Of a stretch of 64,000 nucleotides of DNA, positions 28,776 through 35,328 are shown one piece after another. The position numbers were made by a program, and so were the translations under genes. The first letter of the stretch is position 1, and the number at the start of each line of letters is the position of its first letter. Location: assembly GCF_001403635.1 (NCBI RefSeq), contig NZ_LN879468.1, forward strand, positions 1-64,000, written 5' to 3'. The stretch is from Clostridium massiliamazoniense. GTDB taxonomy: Bacteria; Bacillota; Clostridia; Clostridiales; Clostridiaceae. Below the pieces are notes generated by a model that was not told the origin of the DNA, ran no database searches, and saw only the letters and a list, made by a program, of their open reading frames with translations.

Positions 28776-29628
28776 ATGGGGATAAAGGTGGTAACAGATA
28801 GTACAAGTTATATACCAAAGAAATATATAGAAAAATATGATATAAGGGTAGTTTCTTTAAATGTAATAATGAATGGGATTAGTGAAAGAGAAGTTGAGAT
28901 AAATGATGAGGTATTTTATGAAAAGATGGAATTATCATCAGAAATACCTACTTCATCTCAGCCATCAACAGAGGAATTTTATAATGCTTTTGAGGAAATT
29001 GTTAAGGGGGGGGCATAGTGTATTAGGAATATTTTTGTCATCAAAAATGAGTGGAACTTATTCTACTGCTTTTTTGATTAAGGATATGATTTTAGAAAAT
29101 TATCCTAATGCAGAAATTGAAATAATAGATTCTATGAATACAACTATGGCAATGGGATTTTCAGTAGTAGATGCTGCAAGAAAAGCTATGGAAACTAGTA
29201 AGACTTTAGGAGAAATAAAAGCTGAAGCAAAAGAAATTATAGAAAAGTCAGATATATTATTTTCACCAGGTGGTTTAAAACATTTAAAAAAAGGTGGAAG
29301 AATAGGAGCTGCATCAGCATTAATTGGAGGAATACTTCAAATAATCCCTATATTACATGTTAAATATGGTGAAGTGGAAGTATTAGATAAAGTAAGAACT
29401 AAAAAGAAAGCTATTAATCAAATGATAAAAATAATAGGTGATAGAATGAGGAATAAAGGTATTACTGAAGCTGTTGTTTATCATATTTTAAATAAGAGTG
29501 AAGCTATAGACTTAAAGAAACGATTAAAATTAGAATTAAAAATAGATGCAAAAATAATGGATATTGGACCAATAGTAGGTTTACATGTTGGACCAGGAAG
29601 TATAGGAATAGCCTACTATACAAAATAA
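28776..29628 (+). pseudogene. DegV-family fatty-acid-binding protein, frameshifted at a G8 tract
   Basis: The N-terminal part (28776-29018) reads MGIKVVTDSTSYIPKKYIEK... to EEIVKGG and then stops. The continuation HSVLGIFLSSKMSGTYSTA... to IGIAYYTK is in another frame ending 29628. Both are adjoining parts of one DegV protein of about 283 residues: the SSKMSGTYSTA and FSPGGLKHLKKGGRIG motifs are typical. The break is at 8 consecutive G (about 28996-29013 region, gttaagggggggg); 7 would restore the frame. DegV (FakB) proteins bind fatty acids and deliver them to FakA kinase. The gene may be phase-variable, inactivated, or affected by a sequencing error. Confidence 0.85.
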
Positions 29629-29652
29629 TGAAATCTTTTTATAAAAAAAGAG

Positions 29653-29700
29653 GATGTATCACAGCATTTTGTACCTATATAGCTATCTTGGCAAATGAAA
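29653..29700 (+). repeat. Right end of palindromic repeat (module B fragment)
   Basis: cacagcattttgtacctata followed by tagctatcttggcaaatg matches the right end of the 193-bp palindromes at 34995-35187 and 40151-40343. It directly precedes a complete module A. Confidence 0.75.
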
Positions 29701-29710
29701 AAATACATTT

Positions 29711-29858
29711 ATCTGATAGCTAGAGGCTGTAATACTCCTATCTTCTATAAGTAGGAGATAAACAGCCTCACGCTTCTAGATAACGACCACTATGCATTCA
29801 GATGGAGTCAAAACTCCATCTGAATTAAGTCTACGTTTATAAAAGTAATATAAATTAG
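29711..29858 (+). repeat. Module A structured intergenic repeat, near-intact copy
   Basis: Contains atctgatagctaga, the perfect stem GAGGCTGT (29723-29730) with ACAGCCTC (29762-29769) enclosing a second stem ctccta/taggag, then tctagataac. A second perfect hairpin TTCAGATGGAGT (29797-29808) with ACTCCATCTGAA (29813-29824) follows, then the tail gtctacgtttataaaagtaa. The same order of elements occurs at 41711 and 56052. No ORF is encoded. It looks like a structured RNA or miniature mobile repeat. Confidence 0.85.
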
Positions 29859-29890
29859 GGTGCTGATTTGATACAGCACCTTTGTTTTTT
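29859..29890 (+). terminator. Hairpin terminator between module A and module B copies
   Basis: ggtgctg (29859-29865) pairs with cagcacc (29874-29880), followed by a T run. Confidence 0.75.
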
Positions 29891-29892
29891 AA

Positions 29893-30030
29893 CTAGGTAT
29901 ATAGGCTCATTATTTGTGACCACGTACCTAGGTAAAGGAGCTTTAATATTTTTTCTATAACAGTTTGCTAAAGTTTTTAAACTCATTTTATTTTCTGAGT
30001 AAGTTCTGCTACAGTTTTTGTTAAATTATA
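29893..30030 (+). repeat. Module B palindrome, decayed copy
   Basis: ctaggtatataggctcatta through tttgtgaccacgtaccta and the internal ctttaatattttttct follow the left arm of the copies at 34995 and 40151. The right arm is heavily diverged. Confidence 0.65.
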
Positions 30031-30067
30031 AGCTGGCTTATAAGTAAAAAAGTAATGCCAGACTTTT

Positions 30068-30550
30068 TTATAAAAATATTTTATAAAGTAAACCCAAGGT
30101 TAAGAGAGTTCCCAATAATATAATTGCTGAAGGCTTTAGCTTTTCAATAATACTATGGTTTTCTTTTTTATAATTTATTTTAAAGTCATAGTTTAGATTT
30201 TTTAAACTAGAATTCAAAATATCTTTACTAACTTTTATTAGGAACTTTTTATTTTCCTTTGAAACAATCTCCAATTTCCTTGATTTTTCATAATAATTGA
30301 AATGTTTAATTGAAGAATAAGGTATGCTTAATTCATCAGTACTATTATTTCCGTTGTTAAGGCTACCTAAAATTAAATGATTTTTAGTAAAAGCCATTAA
30401 ACAATCAAAGCTTTGATTAGTTTGAAATAAATTATTTAAATCATTGGAATAGGTTGCTACTGGAGAACCTATTAAATAACTTATGATACCAGTTCCTCTA
30501 TTAAGAATCGACGGAACTTCATTTGGAGTTTCGTATATGGGCTCAGACAT
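30068..30550 (-). CDS. Tail-anchored protein of unknown function
   Basis: The 160-residue product has a predicted soluble N-terminal part with a beta-rich centre (FDCLMAFTKNHLILGSL ... IPYSSIKHFNYYEKSRKLEIV), resembling a PH/GRAM-like fold, and a single C-terminal membrane helix (about 140-158, SAIILLGTLLTLGLLYKIFL). AGGAAG lies about 10 nt before ATG. It is convergent with degV across the repeat cluster. The fold suggestion is tentative; the gene at 58073 has a similar strand pattern. Function unknown. Confidence 0.65.
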   Translation of the reverse strand: MSEPIYETPNEVPSILNRGTGIISYLIGSPVATYSNDLNNLFQTNQSFDCLMAFTKNHLILGSLNNGNNSTDELSIPYSSIKHFNYYEKSRKLEIVSKENKKFLIKVSKDILNSSLKNLNYDFKINYKKENHSIIEKLKPSAIILLGTLLTLGLLYKIFL

Positions 30551-30631
30551 TAAATTTACACTTCCTTTTCTTTTATATTATTAATGATTATTATAAACAT
30601 TATATGTGAGGAAAGCAATAAAGTTTAAAAC

Positions 30632-31189
30632 TTAAAGTCCTTTTTTCTTTCCTTCTATACCTCTTTCCTTTAATATTTCATATATAGTTTTTGATGTAGT
30701 ATCTTCCATTGTATAACCTAGAATATTTAAAATTTCTTGAAGTTCTTTTTCTGATGTTGTTTCTATTTCTATATAAGGGAAAGGACAAAAACTAGGATCA
30801 TTTATATCTATTTCTATTAAGGAATTTTTATACTTATAACTTTCTCTATATTTTTTTATACTTTCTTGAAGCTCTAACCCTAAAGAAGTAAAGATTTTAC
30901 TTCCCATTTCACCATTTTCTATTAGGGTTTCGTTTTCTTCCATAACCTTAAATTTTTCTTGAGATAGCATTTTCTTTGTTGTCATGAAATGAACAATTTT
31001 ATTGTTTATTAAATCTTCTACAGTTCTTATTCTTGCATAACCTTTTTCACTTAGTAATCTTCTGTCTGGAAAGTCATATATATTATTTATTTGATTTTCT
31101 TTTTTTACATTTTCAGCTTTTATTTCAGTCATTTTATTTCTTATTTCATCTATGTTTATATCCATTATTCTAGTTTCAAATTCTTTCAT
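30632..31189 (-). CDS. CYTH-domain protein (triphosphate-processing family)
   Basis: The 185-residue product opens with MKEFETRI, a variant of the ExExK signature of CYTH domains (E-F-E-T-R). It has RRLLSEKGYARIRTVED, TTKK, SLIEIDINDP and PYIEIETTSEKEL, the alternating charged strands of the tunnel fold. Family members hydrolyse or cyclise nucleotide or thiamine triphosphate, or inorganic tripolyphosphate, with Mg2+. Arg in place of the signature Lys is worth noting. GGAGG 8 nt before ATG. The exact substrate is unknown. It is monocistronic between an unknown tail-anchored gene and the divergent deacetylase-like gene at 31343. Confidence 0.85.
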   Translation of the reverse strand: MKEFETRIMDINIDEIRNKMTEIKAENVKKENQINNIYDFPDRRLLSEKGYARIRTVEDLINNKIVHFMTTKKMLSQEKFKVMEENETLIENGEMGSKIFTSLGLELQESIKKYRESYKYKNSLIEIDINDPSFCPFPYIEIETTSEKELQEILNILGYTMEDTTSKTIYEILKERGIEGKKKGL

Positions 31190-31342
31190 TGTAAGACCTC
31201 CAAAAGATAATTTATTAATTTAGATTCTTTAATTATAACAACATTATATATTTAGGTAAAAGAAAAAGTGTTTTAAAAACTTAAATTTTGGGAATTATAA
31301 ATTGAGATAGAATTAAGATTTTATGGGAAGAGGGTATTTTAT

Positions 31343-32650
31343 ATGAAAAAATTTATGTTTTTGATTATAGGTTCTTTAATAGCAATTATTTTTTTTGGAC
31401 TTTTAATAAATAATACTAAAATAATGCAATCATGGGGAGAAAAGAGTAGTTTTGAATCAATGAATATGCAAGGAGATAATATAAAACTAAATATAAATGG
31501 TAAAGAACTTAAATTAAATAGCAAAATATTTTTAAATGAAAATAGATATTACATACCATTAGATGAAATAGTTAAGGTTAATAGTGGAACTGTTAAAAGA
31601 GGTAAAAATTCTATTGTTATAAATTTATTTAATAAGGAAATTGTTATAGATAAAAATAATTGGACCATAAATAATGAAAACATTAAGTTAAAGAAAAAAA
31701 TAATTAATTATAAAAATGATATATATATATCTTTATTTGATTTTGCTAATATATTTGATTTAGAAAGTAGATGGAGTTTTGATAATAAAACAATAAAACT
31801 TTATAAAGTTGAAAAGGATAATAGTATTGAGAAATACTCTGGAAATGGAAAGCAAGAAGGAGCTATAAGATTTGAGGATGTATCTATTGAAGGTAATGGA
31901 ACTTTAAAAGAATCACAGTATTTAGAAACTTTAAGGTTTATAGGAAAGAACTTGTACGAAAGAGATATGTCTTACTTTATAGCTTGGATACCTAGATATA
32001 TTAATAAGGAGAAAAATGTAGATGCAGATCCATCAAAGGAAAATTCATTTCCTTTAGCAGAATTAGTTTATACATTAGATTATCTAAGTAGTAAGAATGC
32101 TTATATAGGTCTTCATGGATATACCCATCAAAGAGGTGATGAGGTTTCAGGAGAGGGCGAAGAATTTGGAAAGAATTATCCATCGCTTGAAGAATTAAAT
32201 TCAAGAGTAAAAAAAGCTTTAGCAATAGCAGATTATTTAGATATAGATATTTCATTTTTTGAAGCACCTCATTATTTAATAACTGTTAAGCAAAATGAAG
32301 AACTTGAAAAGAATTTTAAGTATATATTTAATAATTACAACTGTGAAGTTCATCTTGATAATCAAAGAAATATAATTAAGTCTCCTACAGGAAATAATAG
32401 CTATTACATTCCAACCCCCCTTTATTATGTGGAAGATAGTACAGGAGATAATATGATAAAGAAAATTAAGAGATTTCCAAGCAGTGATTTTGCTGGATTA
32501 TTTTATCATCCTTTTATAGAAGTTGATTATATTGATTTTACGGAGGATGAAAATGGAGTTCCCAAAGTAAGTTATAAGGAAAAATCAATTTTGATGAAAA
32601 TAATAGATGCTTTAGAAGAGAAAAATATTAAATTAATGAGATTAAGTTGA
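31343..32650 (+). CDS. Exported DUF2334 polysaccharide-deacetylase-like protein, copy 1
   Basis: The 435-residue product has an N-terminal signal anchor (4-24, FMFLIIGSLIAIIFFGLLI). Residues about 48-155 form a copper-amine-oxidase-N-like domain (INGKELKLNSKIFLNENRYYIPLDEIVKVNSG) repeated in halves. The C-terminal DUF2334 deacetylase-like domain (about 165-435) has IRFEDVS, YIGLHGYTHQRGDE, FFEAPHYLIT and GLFYHPFIE. His and Asp/Glu residues at these motifs recall the NodB metal site, with Glu in place of the usual first Asp. It probably acts on cell-surface polysaccharide outside the membrane. AGAGGG before ATG. A paralogue follows. Confidence 0.82.
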   Translation: MKKFMFLIIGSLIAIIFFGLLINNTKIMQSWGEKSSFESMNMQGDNIKLNINGKELKLNSKIFLNENRYYIPLDEIVKVNSGTVKRGKNSIVINLFNKEIVIDKNNWTINNENIKLKKKIINYKNDIYISLFDFANIFDLESRWSFDNKTIKLYKVEKDNSIEKYSGNGKQEGAIRFEDVSIEGNGTLKESQYLETLRFIGKNLYERDMSYFIAWIPRYINKEKNVDADPSKENSFPLAELVYTLDYLSSKNAYIGLHGYTHQRGDEVSGEGEEFGKNYPSLEELNSRVKKALAIADYLDIDISFFEAPHYLITVKQNEELEKNFKYIFNNYNCEVHLDNQRNIIKSPTGNNSYYIPTPLYYVEDSTGDNMIKKIKRFPSSDFAGLFYHPFIEVDYIDFTEDENGVPKVSYKEKSILMKIIDALEEKNIKLMRLS

Positions 32651-32785
32651 ACTTTTTAGGTATAAGTAGATTAAGAATTTTAAAAAGTAGAGAAAGCTTA
32701 TAAATTTGTTTATGAGAGGTTTACATATGTAAAAATATAAAATACAATAGAGTATATTGAAAGAGTTAATAAAAAATTCATAAAT

Positions 32786-32834
32786 TTCACTAACTATTAA
32801 TTAAAAACTATCAATAGTTAGTGAACTTGTTTTT
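32786..32834 (+). terminator. Terminator between the two DUF2334 genes
   Basis: ttcactaactatt (32786-32798) pairs perfectly with aatagttagtgaa (32813-32825), then a T run. Confidence 0.85.
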
Positions 32835-32850
32835 TGCTTTAAGATAATCA

Positions 32851-34137
32851 ATGGAATTTACTAGAGAAGAGGTTAAGGATTTGTTTTGGTTTAATAAAAA
32901 ATTGATTTTAGAAGACATAGGTACTATAAACCCTAAGGAAGATAATATACTTATTAATTTTGAAGGAAATACTTTGAAATTAAAAAATAAGATATATATC
33001 TGTAGAAATAGATATTATATACCTTTTAGTGAGATAATATCAGTAAATGGAGGAGTTATAAAAGAAAAGGGAAGCAATATTAAACTTAACTTTCAAGATG
33101 AAGAGTTTAATTTAAATACTAGCGATAATACTTGGATAAATAAAAAGTTTAAGAGAGAGGTAAATAAATTAAAAAAACCCTTATTAAAAGATGGGGAAAC
33201 TATATATATTTCATTAGTTGATTTTGGAAATATTTTAAATTTAAAAAGTAGATGGAATAGTGAAAATAAGTGTATAAAATTATACAAAGATATAGACCAT
33301 AAGGAAGTAGTTCCTTATGTAAGAAATAGTAAACAAAAAGGACTTTTAAGATTAGAGGATGTTGCTATTGGAGGTAGTGGAACAAAATATGATTCTAACT
33401 ATTTAGAATGCACTAGATATATGGGAGCCTTTTTAGGTAAAAGAGGTGTTCCTTATCATGTAGCTTGGATACCTAGATATATAGATAGTAAAAAAAATAT
33501 AGATGGTGATCCATCAAAGAAAAATTCATTCCCTTTAGCGGAGTTAATTTATACTTTAGATTACTTATCCTTTAGAAGAGGGATAATAGGATTACATGGT
33601 TATACTCATCAAAGAGGTGATGAAGAATCAGGTATAGGTAATGAATTTGGGGCAGACTATCCAAGTATTGATGAGTTAAAAGAGAGAATAGAAAAAGCAC
33701 TAGACATAGCTAAATATTTAGATGTAAAGATAGAATTTTTTGAAGCGCCTCATTATGTAATTACTTTTGAACAAAATAAGGTTTTACAAAATTATTTTAA
33801 ATATATAATAAATAATTATAAAAGTGAAGAGCATTTAAGTAATCAAATTGATATAGTTAAAGCTAATGATTATAAGGAAGCTTATTATATTCCAACACCT
33901 TTATATTATGTTGATGATAGAACAGGAGATAATATGGTAAGGGTTATAGAAAATATGGACAACTTTATATTTGCAGGATTATTTTATCATCCAATAGTAG
34001 AGCATACATTAGTTGAATTTAAGGAAAGAGAAGACGGATATCCAGTAATGGAATACAAGTTTGAATCAACTTTGAAAAAGGTAATTAAAGCCTTAGAGGG
34101 AAGAGGCGTAAATATGATAGAAGTTAGTGAAATCTAA
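32851..34137 (+). CDS. DUF2334 deacetylase-like protein, copy 2, lacking a signal peptide
   Basis: The 428-residue product is paralogous to copy 1 along the copper-amine-oxidase-N-like and DUF2334 domains: LRLEDVAIGG, IIGLHGYTHQRGDE, FFEAPHYVIT, GLFYHPIVE. Unlike copy 1 it has no N-terminal hydrophobic segment. It starts only about 17 bp after a terminator with no recognisable ribosome binding site before ATG 32851; TTG 32881, with gaggttaagga upstream, is an alternative. So export and expression are both in doubt and the 5' end may have been lost. The catalytic-domain motifs are intact. Confidence 0.72.
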   Translation: MEFTREEVKDLFWFNKKLILEDIGTINPKEDNILINFEGNTLKLKNKIYICRNRYYIPFSEIISVNGGVIKEKGSNIKLNFQDEEFNLNTSDNTWINKKFKREVNKLKKPLLKDGETIYISLVDFGNILNLKSRWNSENKCIKLYKDIDHKEVVPYVRNSKQKGLLRLEDVAIGGSGTKYDSNYLECTRYMGAFLGKRGVPYHVAWIPRYIDSKKNIDGDPSKKNSFPLAELIYTLDYLSFRRGIIGLHGYTHQRGDEESGIGNEFGADYPSIDELKERIEKALDIAKYLDVKIEFFEAPHYVITFEQNKVLQNYFKYIINNYKSEEHLSNQIDIVKANDYKEAYYIPTPLYYVDDRTGDNMVRVIENMDNFIFAGLFYHPIVEHTLVEFKEREDGYPVMEYKFESTLKKVIKALEGRGVNMIEVSEI

Positions 34138-34288
34138 TAATAATGAGTTTTGAGAAATGAATTTTAAAGCAATAGTTTTAATAATTGGTTAAATATAGTT
34201 TTTTCTTTTCTTAATAAAGTGGTATAATTATAGTAATTCCCACTGAAAAAGTAGGGATTAATATAAAAGCAACTTTGGAGGTATATTC

Positions 34289-34942
34289 ATGGATAAAAAG
34301 GAAATTTTAAAAGCATTAAATTTCAGACATGCAACAAAAGAATTTGATGAAAGTAAAAAAATATCAGATGAAGATTTTGATATAATATTAGAAACTGCTA
34401 GATTATCACCTAGTTCAATGGGAATTGAACCATGGAAGTTCATGGTTATACAAAATAAAGAAATAAGAGAAGAGTTAGCTAAAGTTTCTTGGGGTGGAAA
34501 AAAACAAATACCAAGTGCAAGTCACTTTATCTTAGCATTTAGTAGAACAGCTCAAGACTTAAAATATGATTCAGAATATATAGATAATCTTTTAAGAGAA
34601 ACTAAGAAGTTTCCAGAAGAAGTAACTCAAATGATGAAAGACATAATGAAATCAATAGAAGAAACTCGTCTTCCAAATGATGATTTAATGTTACATTATT
34701 CAAGAGAGCAAACTTTTATAGCATTAGGAAATATGATGACGGTAGCTTCATTATTAGAAATAGACACATGTGCTATAGGTGGATTTGATTATGATGCTGT
34801 CACTAAAATCTTAAAAGAAAGAAATTTAATAGATACTGATAGATATAACTTAACATGTATGTTAGCATTGGGTTATAGAAAAGTAGAACCAGCTCCAAAA
34901 ACAAGAAGAGAAATGAACGAAGTAGTAGAGTGGGTTAAGTAA
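34289..34942 (+). CDS. Nitroreductase family protein, copy 1
   Basis: The 217-residue FMN-dependent NAD(P)H oxidoreductase has the FMN-binding RHATKEFDESKKI, ARLSPSSMGIEPWKFMVI, SWGGKKQIPSASHFIL, ALGNMMTVASLLEIDTCAIGGFD and the C-terminal ALGYR. It is similar in length and sequence to the protein at 52153. Family members reduce nitroaromatics, quinones or act as flavin reductases; the natural substrate is unknown. ATG with GGAGG 7-8 nt upstream. Its own terminator and a module B repeat follow. Confidence 0.92.
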   Translation: MDKKEILKALNFRHATKEFDESKKISDEDFDIILETARLSPSSMGIEPWKFMVIQNKEIREELAKVSWGGKKQIPSASHFILAFSRTAQDLKYDSEYIDNLLRETKKFPEEVTQMMKDIMKSIEETRLPNDDLMLHYSREQTFIALGNMMTVASLLEIDTCAIGGFDYDAVTKILKERNLIDTDRYNLTCMLALGYRKVEPAPKTRREMNEVVEWVK

Positions 34943-34950
34943 TAATAAAT

Positions 34951-34990
34951 GTGGATACATCAATGACTTTGATGTATCCACTATGCCTTT
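34951..34990 (+). terminator. Terminator after nitroreductase copy 1
   Basis: gtggatacatca (34951-34962) pairs with tgatgtatccac (34970-34981), followed by tatgccttttag. The same hairpin-plus-gcctttt arrangement precedes the module B copy at 40151. Confidence 0.75.
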
Positions 34991-34994
34991 TAGC

Positions 34995-35187
34995 TAGCTA
35001 TATAAGTTCACCATTTGTGACCGCTCACCTACGTAAAGAAGCTCTAACATTTCTTCTACAATAGTTGCTAAAATTTTCAAACTCCTTTCAGTCAAATAGT
35101 GAAAATTTTTTACACAACTATTGCTCAGAAATGAAGAGCTTCTAATTACTAGTTCAATGGTCACAGCATTCTGTACCTATATAGCTA
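34995..35187. repeat. Module B: 193-bp palindromic repeat, copy 1
   Basis: Begins tagctatataagttcaccat and ends gtacctatatagcta, terminal inverted repeats of about 30 bp. Internal arms also pair: agaagctct with agagcttct, caatagttgc with acaactattg, and aaaattttcaa with gtgaaaatttt. The whole unit can fold into one long hairpin. The length equals that of the copy at 40151 (193 bp). No ORF. Confidence 0.88.
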
Positions 35188-35298
35188 TCTCGGCAGATGT
35201 TAATACCTAATATTGTGATAAACCAAGACTTAATTTAAGTAGAGTCTTGACTTTATTTGAATTTTAGTTAAAGTTTATAAAACATTATATATAAATTT
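35188..35298. repeat. Conserved right flank of module B plus decayed module A tail
   Basis: tctcggcagatg follows the palindrome exactly as at 40344 and 57901. The rest (taatttaagtagagtcttga ... tttgaattttagttaaagtt) is a weak match to the 3' hairpin and tail of module A. Confidence 0.55.
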
Positions 35299-35324
35299 AG
35301 GGATTGCATTAACGCAATCCCTAA
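35298..35324 (-). terminator. Terminator of mgtA copy 3
   Basis: tagggattgc (35298-35307) pairs with gcaatcccta (35314-35323), immediately after the stop codon on the minus strand and followed there by AT-rich sequence. Confidence 0.8.
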
Positions 35325-35328
35325 ATCT

